Assembly (NCBI RefSeq): GCF_022829515.1
Contig: NZ_JAKSYL010000178.1
Location: forward strand, 56,559 to 120,558
Reading direction: 5' to 3'
Length of the DNA: 64,000 nt
Origin: Methylobacterium sp. J-048
GTDB lineage: Bacteria > Pseudomonadota > Alphaproteobacteria > Rhizobiales > Beijerinckiaceae
In this document: positions 30,502 through 39,212 of the stretch, in pieces
How the letters are laid out: every line of letters starts with the position of its first letter
Position numbering within the stretch: the first letter of the stretch is position 1
Translations under genes and position numbers: made by a program
Notes under the pieces: generated by a model
What the model was told of the DNA's origin: nothing
What the model saw: the letters and a program-made list of their open reading frames with translations, nothing else
The model's database searches: none

Positions 30502-31589
30502 GGGCCGCTCCTGGGGGCGAACAGGCTGGTCCTGATGCCGGGGGTGGATCCCGCGCCGGCGAGTTCGGCCGGGCGGCGGGGCGGCAGCGGCGGATTGACG
30601 AGCGCGGCACCGGCCGGGGTCGGCGCCGGTTCGGCCAGGGCGCCGGTGGTCGCCGGCTCGATGGCGGCAATGCTGGTCGGGGCTTCGGTGCCCGAGCGTG
30701 GGAAATAGGTCGGCGCGGGGTGCTGGGTCGGCGGCGCGGCGTTGCGGGCCTGCCAGAGGCGCGCCGCCGCGTCCGAGGCGGCCCCGCGTTGGTCGGTCTG
30801 GAACAGGCTGCGCAGGTCGGAGGTGCCGCCGAACGCCGTGGCGGTGCTGGCATAGGCCGTGGCCGCCTGCGTGGCCGGGGCGCCGTCCTGGCGCAGGGCG
30901 GTCAGGTCGGTGGCGGCGGCGCCCTGCGCGGCGGCCGACAGGCTGGCATAGAGCTCGGCGGCGCTACGGGGCCGGCCGGCGCGGTCGTAGAACAGGGCCC
31001 GGTTGGCGGCGGCCGCCTCCGGCAGGTCGAGGGCTGCGGCCCGGGCCGGGAAGGCGCGGGCAGTGGAGATCAGTGCGGCCGCGCCCTTGGCCCCCAGCAC
31101 ATGCGCCGCGTAGAGGTCGCCCGCGGTCGGGTCGCGCCCGAGGGCTGCGGCCAGTGCGTCGGAATTCTGCTGGGTCAGGGCGCCGGCCAGCGTCGCGGAG
31201 ACCTTGGGATCGCGCCGCAGGTCGAGGATCGCCTGGCGCTGGTCGGCGTCGGGGACCGCATAGGTGCCGTCCGGCTGCCGGGTGATCGCGTCCGCCTGCG
31301 CCTGGAGACCGAGCTTCGGCCCGGCATTCTTCATCACCCCGAGCCAGGTCTGCTCGATGAACTGGAACAGCCCCGTAGCCGAGGAAGTCCCGGCTTTGGC
31401 CGCCGGATCGAGGGCCGATTCCCGCCGGGCGGTGGCCAGGAGGTAGTCGAATCCGACGCCGCTCGCCATGGCGCCGTCGCGGATCGCCTGGACTACCGGA
31501 CCGGACGCGGCCGCACCCGACGCCGCCCGCGGCGCCTGGGCGGGCGGGCTGCTCTCCGGGGGGCTGGACGGCGTGGTGAACAGGAACAT
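30498..31589 (-). CDS. Lytic transglycosylase domain protein
   Basis: A 363-residue protein with an SLT-like domain in the first half. The catalytic Glu is in TARRESALDPAAKAGTSSA (about residues 55-73), followed by TGLFQFIEQTWLGVM, the standard SLT arrangement. The domain cleaves peptidoglycan glycan strands. The remainder, rich in Ala, Thr and Pro, is low complexity. I do not see a clear signal peptide, so export may use another route such as flagellar secretion. The frame stays open nine codons further to a GTG at 31616; the ATG is the conservative choice. Coupled to DUF2336. Confidence 0.82.
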   Translation of the reverse strand: MFLFTTPSSPPESSPPAQAPRAASGAAASGPVVQAIRDGAMASGVGFDYLLATARRESALDPAAKAGTSSATGLFQFIEQTWLGVMKNAGPKLGLQAQADAITRQPDGTYAVPDADQRQAILDLRRDPKVSATLAGALTQQNSDALAAALGRDPTAGDLYAAHVLGAKGAAALISTARAFPARAAALDLPEAAAANRALFYDRAGRPRSAAELYASLSAAAQGAAATDLTALRQDGAPATQAATAYASTATAFGGTSDLRSLFQTDQRGAASDAAARLWQARNAAPPTQHPAPTYFPRSGTEAPTSIAAIEPATTGALAEPAPTPAGAALVNPPLPPRRPAELAGAGSTPGIRTSLFAPRSGP

Positions 31590-31924
31590 CCGGGCGCGCA
31601 CGGGGTCTGAGGACACCGGGAACCTGCGCCGCTTATGGTAAACAACTCCTCAATCGGAGTTACGCCACGGTTTGCGTTCTCCAAAGGCTTCGCTGTCCCT
31701 GGCGGACGAAGCGCCCCCTGTCCCGGACACCTGCAACGTGAGTGGAACGCGATTCGGGACCCAGCAGAGAAAGCGCCGCGCAGCGGCACGGTCGCAGAGC
31801 AGCACGGACGCTTCGCGTTGTCCCGTGCTGGGTCCCGGGTTGCATTCCGCTCGCGCTCCATGCCCCCGGGAGAGGGACGGTGCGGAACGGGCAACGCCCC
31901 GCTGCGTCAGCTTCTCTTGCGGTT
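31590..31924. other. Intergenic region holding a nested inverted repeat
   Basis: No gene is supported here; several overlapping short frames on both strands are by-products of a palindrome. The 31744-31848 segment is a nested inverted repeat described separately. The rest has no recognisable signals. Confidence 0.5.
31744..31848. repeat. Nested inverted repeat, about 105 bp
   Basis: The outer arms (31744-31766 and 31826-31848) are complementary at about 19 of 23 positions, with a perfect 12-base core CGGGACCCAGCA. Between them lies a second hairpin at 31801-31829 with 7-base arms AGCACGG/CCGTGCT around an ACGC-TTC-GCGT stem-loop. The whole unit can fold into a branched RNA or a cruciform. 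It looks like a small palindromic repeat element, not a simple terminator, since it has no T-run and is between two genes that are both leftward. Confidence 0.6.
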
Positions 31925-32554
31925 TTAGGACCCGGTGAACTCGGCCGCGCCCTTCGGCCGGCGCATCTGGAACCGGGTGTCGGCGGTGGCGCGAAAATAG
32001 TCGAAATAGCCGCCGCGCAGGATCGGATGCATCGCCGCCGTGTCGACCATGCCGTCCGTGACGAACCGTTCGTCGACGTAGATCGACACCACCTGCCCGA
32101 TCACCAGGAAGTTCTCGGCTTCGCCGCCGCCGAGGGGCACAAGCGGCACGGTCTGCAGCCAGCGGCATTCGAGGGCGGCGGGCGAGGCCGCCACCCGGGG
32201 CGGGCGCACCTTCTGCGAGGGCGCGGTCTCGAGCTTCGCGAAGGCGAACTCGCTCTCGCCCCGCGGCAACGGCGCCGAGGAATCGTTCATCCCGTCGCGC
32301 AGGTCCCAGGTCGCCAGGCTGCAGACGAACTCGGCGCCCTCCTCGGCGAAGGTCATGGCGTCTTTCCGGCCCGAGGACGAGAACGCCACCATGTTGTCGG
32401 CCACCGCATTGAAGAACGAGTACGGCGCGAGGTTGAGCTTGCCGTCCCGGCTCATGGCGCTGATCCAGCCGATCGGCCGCGGCGCGACGATCGCCTTCAG
32501 CGGGTTGTGCGGCAGGGCGCGCGCCTCGCGCGGGGCTTCGAGATCGTAATGCAC
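31925..32554 (-). CDS. Flavin reductase family protein
   Basis: A 209-residue FMN-binding protein of the flavin reductase-like split-barrel family. The block LKAIVAPRPIGWISAMSRDG (about 19-38) and LNLAPYSFFNAVADNMV (about 40-56) are characteristic. Members reduce flavin with NAD(P)H, often for a partner monooxygenase. A GTG start at MHYDLEAP was chosen because an AGAAGG ribosome site lies just upstream. A GTG nine codons earlier is possible. It lies 27 bases after the nitroreductase gene on the same strand, so they probably form an operon. Confidence 0.85.
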   Translation of the reverse strand: MHYDLEAPREARALPHNPLKAIVAPRPIGWISAMSRDGKLNLAPYSFFNAVADNMVAFSSSGRKDAMTFAEEGAEFVCSLATWDLRDGMNDSSAPLPRGESEFAFAKLETAPSQKVRPPRVAASPAALECRWLQTVPLVPLGGGEAENFLVIGQVVSIYVDERFVTDGMVDTAAMHPILRGGYFDYFRATADTRFQMRRPKGAAEFTGS

Positions 32555-32581
32555 GGGTGCGCCTTCTGAGACCAATCGCAC

Positions 32582-33145
32582 TCAAAGATAGGTCACGATC
32601 TCGGAAAGACTCGGCCGCGGGCGGTCGGACGGCACCTCGCGGGCCCGACCGATATGCACGAACCCGGCGAGCTTCTCGGACGGCGCGAGACCCAAAGCGT
32701 CCAGCACGCGGCGGTCGTAGGCGTACCATTCCGTCAGCCACGAGGTGGCGAAGCCGGAGGCATTGGCCGCGATCACCAGATTCATCGTGGCGGCGCCGAC
32801 CGAGAGCAGCTGCTCCCATTCTGGGATCTTGATGTGCGGGCCTGTGCGGGAGACCACCGCGACGGTGAGCGGCGCGTGCATCAGGCGCCCGCGTTCCTGG
32901 GCCAGCCGCTCCGGGGTCGCGCCGGGATTGTCGGCCAGGAATGTCGCCGCGATGGTCTCGCCGACCCGCTCCCGGGCCGCCTCGGCGATGACGATGAACC
33001 GCCAGGGCGCCAGCTTGCCGTGGTCGGGCACCCGGGAGGCGACGGTCAGGATGGTCTCGAGTTCGCCGCGGTCCGGCCCCGGGCCGTCGAGCAGCAGGGG
33101 CGGCACCGAGCGGCGCGCTGTCAGAAGGTCGAGGGTGGCGTTCAT
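32582..33145 (-). CDS. Nitroreductase family protein
   Basis: A 187-residue FMN-dependent oxidoreductase. The N-terminal block DLLTARRSVPPLLLDGPGPD and ASRVPDHGKLAPWRFIVIAE (about 36-55) are typical of the RutE/YdjA-like group with an RR(S/T) FMN-phosphate contact. The C-terminal FMN contact GRAREVPSDRPRP is present. Such proteins reduce nitroaromatics, quinones or enone substrates with NAD(P)H. Much longer upstream open sequence in this frame is the shadow of rightward genes. Probably co-transcribed with the flavin reductase. Confidence 0.88.
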   Translation of the reverse strand: MNATLDLLTARRSVPPLLLDGPGPDRGELETILTVASRVPDHGKLAPWRFIVIAEAARERVGETIAATFLADNPGATPERLAQERGRLMHAPLTVAVVSRTGPHIKIPEWEQLLSVGAATMNLVIAANASGFATSWLTEWYAYDRRVLDALGLAPSEKLAGFVHIGRAREVPSDRPRPSLSEIVTYL

Positions 33146-33280
33146 GCGTCCTGTCCCGCTGGGGAATCGGCATCCGGATGTGGCATGCAGGGCCCGGCGG
33201 CGGAAGAGCGTGCGGCCTTGCCGCTGCCATGGTCCGGAGGCACAGGCGGGCCAGGATACGGTGTGATGGGGATTCGATCG

Positions 33281-34207
33281 ATGCGCACGAGGCTTGCCGC
33301 GATGGCGGTGGCAATTCTCCTGCCGGCCCATCTCCTGCCGGCGAACGCGCTCGCGCAGCAGGGCGTGTTTCAGAATCGCCTCGGCGATCCCCTGCCGTCT
33401 CCGTCGATCACCAGCCCGAGCCTGCCGCCCAGCATGCCGCCTTCCGAGCCGGAGGCACAGCTGTCCCTGTCGGCGCTTCTGGCCGGGGCCGGGGTTCCGC
33501 TGCGCAAGGGCCTGGCCTGGCGGATCTACGAGGATCGCGGCGACGGCACCCGGCCCTCGATCGTCGGCCGTTCCACCGAGGCCGAGCCGAGCTTCACCCT
33601 GGCCCCCGGCGCCTACGTGGCGACCGTGACCTACGGCTTCGCCAGCGCCTCCAAGCGGATCGTGATGGGCGGCCAGCCGGCCACCGACACCCTCCGGGTC
33701 GCGGCCGGCGCCCTGAAGCTCGCGGGCGCGGTCGGCGACCAGAAGATCCCGGCCGCGCAGCTCCTGTTCTCGGTGTTCGTGCCGGTGGGGACCAATTCCG
33801 AGGGCCGGCTGGTGCGCTCCGGGATCAAGGCGGGGGAGATCCTGCGCCTGCCCGAGGGCACCTATCACGTGGTCTCGACCTACGGGGAATCCAACGCGAT
33901 CCAGCGGGCCGACCTGCGCGTCGAGAACGGCAAGGTCACGGATGCGACCCTCAACCACCGCGCCGCCACCGTCACCCTCAAACTGGTGGCGGCACCCGGG
34001 GCCGAGGCCTATGCCGGCACCGCCTTCTCGGTGCTGACGCCCGGCGGCGACACGATCCGCGAGGCGATCGGCGCGTTCCCGCAGGTGACCCTGGCCGAGG
34101 GCGACTACGTGCTGATCGCCCGCCATGACGGGCAGGTCTATACCCGCGAGTTCAAGGTCGAGAGCGGGCTTGACCGGGATATCGAGGTGGTGGCCAAGGC
34201 CGGCTGA
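33281..34207 (+). CDS. Secreted beta-rich protein of unknown function
   Basis: A 308-residue protein with a signal peptide (MRTRLAAMAVAILLPAHLLP then ANALAQQ, cleavage after about residue 21). The mature protein has repeated beta-sandwich-like modules: PLRKGLAWRIYE, AYVATVTYGFASASKRI, TYHVVSTYGESNAIQRADLR, DYVLIARHDGQVYTREFKV. The recurring pattern of a Gly-Xaa-Tyr strand and charged loop suggests three or more similar domains. An ATG 15 bases upstream is an alternative start. It is divergent from the nitroreductase operon. A role in the periplasm is inferred; no catalytic residues are recognised. Confidence 0.75.
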   Translation: MRTRLAAMAVAILLPAHLLPANALAQQGVFQNRLGDPLPSPSITSPSLPPSMPPSEPEAQLSLSALLAGAGVPLRKGLAWRIYEDRGDGTRPSIVGRSTEAEPSFTLAPGAYVATVTYGFASASKRIVMGGQPATDTLRVAAGALKLAGAVGDQKIPAAQLLFSVFVPVGTNSEGRLVRSGIKAGEILRLPEGTYHVVSTYGESNAIQRADLRVENGKVTDATLNHRAATVTLKLVAAPGAEAYAGTAFSVLTPGGDTIREAIGAFPQVTLAEGDYVLIARHDGQVYTREFKVESGLDRDIEVVAKAG

Positions 34208-34212
34208 ACTCT

Positions 34213-35163
34213 TCAGGCCAGCCGCCGCGCCAGGGCCACGCAGGCGGCGACCAGGATGGCCGCAGCGATCATCGCGGGCTCGATCCGTTCCCCGAGCACC
34301 AGGGCGGCGACGCCCAGCCCTAGGAACGGCTGAAGCAGCTGGAGCTGCCCGATCGCCGCGATGCCGCCCCGGGCCAGCGCCCGGTACCAGAACACGAACC
34401 CGATCAGCATGCTGAACAGGGCGACGTAGCCCAGGCCGGCCCAGGCCGGCAGCGGGATCGCCTCGGGATGGGCGGGGCTGAGGGCCAGCGCCAGCGGCAG
34501 GGAGAGCGGCAGGGACAGGACAGTCGCCCAGGCAATCACCTGCCAGCCGCCGAGACGCCGCGCCAGGATTCCGCCCTCCGCGTAGCCGAGCCCGCAGACC
34601 AGGATCGCCGCGAGCATGAAGGCGTCGCCCGGTCCCGGCGGCCCGTCGAGCCCGCGGGCGGCGAAGCCCACCGTCACGAGGGCGCCGAGCACCGACAGGA
34701 TCCAGAACGCCGCGGACGGGCGCTCTCCCGAGCGCAGGGCTCCGAACAGAGCGGTCGAGAGCGGCAGCAAGCCGACGAAGACAGTCCCGTGCGCCGCGCC
34801 CACGGTGCGCAGAGCCAGCGCGGTCAGGAGCGGAAAGCCGACCACGACGCCGCCGGCTACGATCGCGAGCGCGCCGATATCGCGCCCGCGCGGCCACTTT
34901 TCCCGCAGGATCAGCAGCGCGCCCGCTCCGGCGAGCCCGGCGAGCGCCGCCCGCGCGGCGCTGAGGAACAGGGCGTCCATGCCGGTGAGCGCCAGGCGGG
35001 TCGCCACCAGGGAGGCGCTGAAGATCGCGACGCCGATCAGCCCGTCGATCCAGGCCCCCGGCTGCCGCGCGACGGCGCCTAAACCAGCGCCGCCCGGCAA
35101 CGCCTTCACGACTTCTCCCTGTCTCACTGTCCCTGTCCCCCGGTCATCGTCCGGCCGTGACAT
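34213..35163 (-). CDS. EamA/DMT-family transporter
   Basis: A 316-residue inner-membrane protein with about ten predicted helices in two homologous halves. The halves begin near IGVAIFSASLVATRLAL (about 43-59) and GDAFMLAAILVCGLGYAEGG (about 179-198). Each half ends with the RALARGGIAAIGQLQLLQPF-like or GAAHGTVFVGLLPLSTALF pattern typical of EamA. Members export metabolites or amino acids. It is convergent with the secreted beta-rich protein. The substrate is unknown. Confidence 0.85.
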   Translation of the reverse strand: MSRPDDDRGTGTVRQGEVVKALPGGAGLGAVARQPGAWIDGLIGVAIFSASLVATRLALTGMDALFLSAARAALAGLAGAGALLILREKWPRGRDIGALAIVAGGVVVGFPLLTALALRTVGAAHGTVFVGLLPLSTALFGALRSGERPSAAFWILSVLGALVTVGFAARGLDGPPGPGDAFMLAAILVCGLGYAEGGILARRLGGWQVIAWATVLSLPLSLPLALALSPAHPEAIPLPAWAGLGYVALFSMLIGFVFWYRALARGGIAAIGQLQLLQPFLGLGVAALVLGERIEPAMIAAAILVAACVALARRLA

Positions 35164-35398
35164 GCGTCCGGCGGCCGCTCGCCGCCAGGGACGGTTCGGG
35201 CGCGATCCAGCTGAACTGTCCTGGCCGTGGACCCGTACAATCGCCTTGGGCCGTCATGCCGCTTGGAGACCCGGCGGCGCCCGCCCGAGGGATCCGATCG
35301 GTTCCATGTTCCGAGCATTAACATTTCTGCGTGAGGGCGGAACGATGCGACCGGGTCGGCTCTTTCCAGGCGCCCATTCCGGGCCACTGGAGATCCCG

Positions 35399-35797
35399 AT
35401 GCGCCGCCTCGTTCTGGCTACCCTCGCCGCCGCCGTTCTCGCCGGTCCTGCCCTCGCCGAGAACACCACGCCCCCGACGGTGGCCCCCAAGTTCGAGAGC
35501 GTGCCGCAGGACGCGGTGCTGAGCTACAACCTGATCGGCCTCACCATCACCGACGCCGCGAACAACACGGTCGGCGAGATCAAGGACCTCGCGATCGTCC
35601 ACGAAAAGCTTGTCGGCTACATCGTCTCCGTCGGCGGCTTCCTCGGCATGGGCGAGCGCTACGTCGCGGTCTCACCGTCCTCCGTGGCGCTCGGCTACGA
35701 TGCCGACGCCAAGAAGTGGAAGGCGATCATCGGCGCCACCAAGGACCAGCTGAAATCCGCGCCGGAGTTCAAGTACGACGGCAAGTTCAAGCGCTGA
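35399..35797 (+). CDS. Secreted PRC-barrel domain protein
   Basis: A 132-residue protein with a signal peptide (MRRLVLATLAAAVLAGPALA, cleavage after ALA). The PRC barrel covers about residues 42-110: LIGLTITDAANNTVGEIKDL and LVGYIVSVGGFLGMGERYVA are typical. PRC-barrel proteins of this exported type are common in Methylobacterium-like genomes and of unclear role. The start was selected for a GGAG ribosome site at about -10 and a sound signal peptide; upstream in-frame sequence is a shadow. An A+T-rich promoter region lies before 35330. Confidence 0.85.
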   Translation: MRRLVLATLAAAVLAGPALAENTTPPTVAPKFESVPQDAVLSYNLIGLTITDAANNTVGEIKDLAIVHEKLVGYIVSVGGFLGMGERYVAVSPSSVALGYDADAKKWKAIIGATKDQLKSAPEFKYDGKFKR

Positions 35798-36025
35798 TTT
35801 TTTGACAGGGCTGCCGGCGAGCGGAGTGCCGCTTCTGCCGCAGCCCCGGCTCTTCGTGGCGTCCCGCCCCTTCGACGCAGGGCGGATCGAGACCGAGATG
35901 CCGCATCGCTCCAGAGGCAGCATCGCGCCGGCGGCTGGACGTGCGTCCCGCGGCGCGATGGCCACGATCTCATCCCCGGAATCACAGCCTCGGCTTTGTC
36001 GCAGGCATCGGTGGCCGAGCGAGAG

Positions 36026-36277
36026 TCAGGACGACGCCCGATCCCCTTGAAGGGCTTCTCGCGCGATCCGATTTACCAAGGCATCCCGTTTCGCCTGGCG
36101 GAGGATGATGCGGGCCGCTGCCCGGGCGTTGGCCGCGCGCAAGGTGGCCTGAGGGCCGCCATCGCGCAGGGCTCGCCAGGCGAGGGCACGAAACCATTTG
36201 ACGTTGCCGAGCGCGGCTGCCCGTCGGCTGATCGGGCCACCGACATCGAGCGGCTTTTCTACTGTTGCAGCGGCCAT
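36026..36277 (-). CDS. Small basic helical protein of unknown function
   Basis: An 83-residue protein starting MAAATVEKPLDVGGPISRRA. The remainder is basic and helical, with the Arg/Ala-rich ALRDGGPQATLRAANARAAA-type sequence. The frame stays open 31 codons upstream, but the ATG at 36277 is preceded by an AGGA motif and marks the change to sensible composition. No membrane segment or motif is visible. I do not recognise it. Confidence 0.5.
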   Translation of the reverse strand: MAAATVEKPLDVGGPISRRAAALGNVKWFRALAWRALRDGGPQATLRAANARAAARIILRQAKRDALVNRIAREALQGDRASS

Positions 36278-36562
36278 TGGCTCAATCCTGGACTGCACGT
36301 CGCCGCTTGTCCGCGAATGAGACAAGAAATGGCGATGCTGAACAGGCTCGGCAATAGTGATGCCGAGCAATGATTTTAGAAAACGACACAGCGTTCACGG
36401 TTTGACGGTGCGGGGCCGCACGGGCTCAGTCGCGCCGGCCGAGCCCGCCGTATCGCAGCCGTCGGCCGTCCCGATCCCGGCGACGCGCCATGTCGCAGGG
36501 ACGCCGAGCACGGAACCTTTGCGTCGGCAAGCGGTAAGATCGTCGATAAACGATGTGATCGT

Positions 36563-37039
36563 ATGTCGAGGATCCCCGTGTCCGATACTTACCCGCGATC
36601 GACCGCCAGTATCGCCGGTCATCCCATCCATCCGATGCTTGTGCCGATCCCGATCGTCTGCTTCGCCGGGACCCTCGTCACCGATGTCGCCTACTGGTCG
36701 ACGGCCAACATGCAGTGGGCCAACTTCTCGGTCTGGCTCCTGAGCGTCGGGCTGATCGCCTCGGTTTTTGCAGGCATTGCCGGCGCGATCGATTTCTTCG
36801 GGGATCGGAGCATCCGGCGGCTGAAGCCCGCCTGGATCCACGCGGGCGGCAACGCGCTGGCGCTGATCCTCGCCATCCTCAACGTCTTCGTCCACAGCCG
36901 GGACGCCTACACATCCGTCGTGCCGACCGGCCTGATTCTTTCGGCGCTTTTGGTCGTGATTCTGCTGGTGACCGTCTGGAACGGCGCGGAGCTGGTCCAT
37001 CGTCACCGGGTCGGCGTTCAGCCGGGAGAGCGCGCATGA
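36563..37039 (+). CDS. DUF2231 membrane protein
   Basis: A 158-residue integral membrane protein with four predicted helices (about 32-52, 57-78, 95-112 and 124-142). The motif ASIAGHPIHPMLVPIPI at 16-32 is the family signature. The function is unknown; family members are often found beside redox or dehydrogenase genes. The stop overlaps the start of the sorbosone-type dehydrogenase gene by four bases, so the two are coupled and the membrane protein may serve as its partner, for example in electron transfer (inference). A GTG five codons downstream is an alternative start. Confidence 0.88.
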   Translation: MSRIPVSDTYPRSTASIAGHPIHPMLVPIPIVCFAGTLVTDVAYWSTANMQWANFSVWLLSVGLIASVFAGIAGAIDFFGDRSIRRLKPAWIHAGGNALALILAILNVFVHSRDAYTSVVPTGLILSALLVVILLVTVWNGAELVHRHRVGVQPGERA

Positions 37040-38376
37040 ACCGGTTTCGTCACCTCCTCGCCGGCGCCGCCCTGCTGCCGTTGGCCGCTTGCGGGCCGGA
37101 TCCGATCGACCCGCAGACCCAGATCGGGCCGAACCCGCCCCTGCCGGAACTGCACCAGTACCTGCTGCCTCCGATGCACGTGTCCCGGGCGATCGGCTGG
37201 AAGGACGGCGAGACCCCGCAGGTCGCGGCCGGCCTGCAGGTGAAGGCCGTGGCCACCGGGCTCAAGAGCCCGCGCTCGCTCCTGGTCCTGCCCAACGGTG
37301 ATGTCCTGGTGGCGGAGAGCGGCGGCCCGACCCCGCCGATCAACCGGCCCAAGGAGATCATCATGGGCTGGCTCGAGGGCCTGTCCCATCCGCCCGAGAG
37401 GCCCGGTCAGCGCATCACGCTGCTGCGCGATGCCGACGGCGACGGCGTGGCGGAACTGCGCACGGTTCTCCTCGACAAGCTGAACGCGCCCTTCGGCATG
37501 GCGCTGGTCGGCGACGATCTCTACGTCGCCGATACCGACGCGGTGATGCGCTACCCGTACAAACCCGGCGCGACCCAGATCACCGAGCCCGGCACCAAGC
37601 TCACCGAGCTGCCGGCGGGTCGGATCAACCATCACTGGACCAAGAGCCTGACTGCCAGCCCGGACGGCACGAAGCTCTACGCGGGCGTCGGCTCGAACAG
37701 CAACGTCACCGAGAACGGGATCGACGAAGAGAAGGATCGCGCGTCGATCTGGGAGATCGACCGGGCGACCGGCGCCCACCGGCTCTACGCCACCGGCCTG
37801 CGCAACCCGAACGGCCTGACCTTCGAGCCGCAGACCAAGGTGCTCTGGTGCGTGGTCAACGAGCGCGACGAGCTCGGGCCCGATCTGGTGCCGGACTACA
37901 TGACCTCGGTGAAGGAGGGCGGCTTCTACGGCTGGCCGTACAGCTACTGGGGCCAGAATCTCGATCCGCGGGTGATGCCGCAGCGGCCCGAGCTGGTCGC
38001 CCAGGCGATCATGCCGGACTATTCGCTGAGCTCGCACGTCGCCCCGCTCGGGATGGCCTTCGCCACCGGCACCGGCCTGCCGCAGGGCTACCGGAGCGGC
38101 GCCTTCGTGGGCGAGCACGGCAGCTGGAACCGCGATCCGCTCAACGGCTACAAGGTGGTCTACATCCCGTTCGAGAACGGGAAGCCGGCGGGGAAGGCCC
38201 AGGACGTGGTCACCGGCTTCGTCAACGCCGACAAACAGGCCCGCGGTCGGCCGGTCGGGCTGGCGATCGACGGCCAGGGCAGCCTGCTCATCGCCGACGA
38301 TGCCGGCGGCACGGTGTGGCGTGTGACCGGATCGGGCGCGCGCTCCGAGGCCGGGCCGGCGGCGATCATCCGATGA
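37036..38376 (+). CDS. PQQ-dependent sugar/sorbosone dehydrogenase family lipoprotein
   Basis: A 446-residue beta-propeller protein related to soluble glucose and L-sorbosone dehydrogenases. The N-terminus has a lipoprotein signal (LLPLAAC with C19), so it should be anchored in the periplasm. Propeller blocks include KSPRSLLVLPNGDVLVAESG (about 77-96), INHHWTKSLTASPDGTKLYA (about 197-216) and ASIWEIDRATGAHRLYATGL (about 236-255). The block RNPNGLTFEPQTKVLWCVVN with NERDELG is typical of the family. It probably oxidises an aldose or aldehyde using PQQ; substrate unknown. Confidence 0.88.
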   Translation: MNRFRHLLAGAALLPLAACGPDPIDPQTQIGPNPPLPELHQYLLPPMHVSRAIGWKDGETPQVAAGLQVKAVATGLKSPRSLLVLPNGDVLVAESGGPTPPINRPKEIIMGWLEGLSHPPERPGQRITLLRDADGDGVAELRTVLLDKLNAPFGMALVGDDLYVADTDAVMRYPYKPGATQITEPGTKLTELPAGRINHHWTKSLTASPDGTKLYAGVGSNSNVTENGIDEEKDRASIWEIDRATGAHRLYATGLRNPNGLTFEPQTKVLWCVVNERDELGPDLVPDYMTSVKEGGFYGWPYSYWGQNLDPRVMPQRPELVAQAIMPDYSLSSHVAPLGMAFATGTGLPQGYRSGAFVGEHGSWNRDPLNGYKVVYIPFENGKPAGKAQDVVTGFVNADKQARGRPVGLAIDGQGSLLIADDAGGTVWRVTGSGARSEAGPAAIIR

Positions 38377-38452
38377 TCCCGCGGGAGGCGGTCCGTCGCA
38401 TCGCTCTCGGCGACAACGATGCGAGCCGATTCAACATTGGGAGGCTTGCACG

Positions 38453-38665
38453 ATGACGATGTCGACCCGTTCCCCGACGGCGATCAGTGATGAGGGGCGC
38501 CATGCTCGGGATCGCGGAGAGCCGATCACGGCCAATCCCTATCCGGCCGACATGGATGAGCACGGCATCTGGGAGCGCGGCTACCAAATTCCCGATCGCG
38601 AGGCACAGGGCTCGGCGACAAGTTCAGGGACCGACGGATCCGATCAGGCGTCGTCATCGCCGTAG
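38453..38665 (+). CDS. Small Rmf/CrpP-like protein
   Basis: A 70-residue protein starting MTMSTRSPTAISDEGRHARD. It has the pattern EGRHARDRGEPITANPYPADMDEHGIW broken by charged residues and ending in a WERGYQ motif, with an acidic/Ser-rich tail. This G-x-x-A-(x)-x-G ... N-P-Y ... W-x-x-G-(Y/W) pattern is shared with the ribosome modulation factor and CrpP-like small proteins. A GGGAGG ribosome site lies at about -13 to -8 of the start, which is strong evidence of a real gene. The role is inferred from similarity of pattern only. Confidence 0.65.
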   Translation: MTMSTRSPTAISDEGRHARDRGEPITANPYPADMDEHGIWERGYQIPDREAQGSATSSGTDGSDQASSSP

Positions 38666-38843
38666 CTGGCAGACCGTGGGATCTCGAAGCTGTTGAGCTG
38701 GCCGCGGCTAAGCGGTTTGGTGCCGGGTACGAGAGAAGGGTTTCGTCGAACGGATCTGGGGATCCTCGACGGCCTTTTCCGAATCGTCTCAGCCGATGAG
38801 AGCGCCGGGTTGCTCGGTGCTCTCTCGCCCGGACCTGCCAGCA

Positions 38844-38960
38844 TCAGACGAAATGAGCCGGCAGGGCGAGGTCCAGGGCCTGAACATATGAGCCGGCCAG
38901 GAGGGCAAACGTGGCGATCGTCGCGGCGGCGGCGAGGATGAAGCGGGTTGCGAGGGGCAT
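38844..38960 (-). CDS. 38-residue single-span membrane or secreted peptide
   Basis: This short gene is missed by length cut-offs. It reads MPLATRFILAAAATIATFAL then LAGSYVQALDLALPAHFV. One hydrophobic segment covers residues 6-23 after a basic residue. A GGAG ribosome site lies about 10 bases upstream of the ATG. The strand is opposite to the Rmf-like gene. The peptide resembles many tiny membrane proteins in this group; the function is unknown. Confidence 0.5.
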   Translation of the reverse strand: MPLATRFILAAAATIATFALLAGSYVQALDLALPAHFV

Positions 38961-39212
38961 TTTTAGTCTCCGTCAGGTCCGCGACTGTGTTCGCGGTGTG
39001 ACCTTGATGTATGCCCAAGCTTTCAGGATCGGCGTGCTCCGGCACACCTGGGACATGATCTGCCTGTTCTGCGTCGCGCCCGGCATTGGCGCTGATGTCG
39101 GTGCGCGGCGCCGCCCGGGAAAGGGCTGACGGCGCGTCTTGTCATCGACGGCGCGCGGCGCTGTACCTTCGGCTGCGGCGCGAGAAACGCGGATTGTCGC
39201 GTGCGATCAGGA

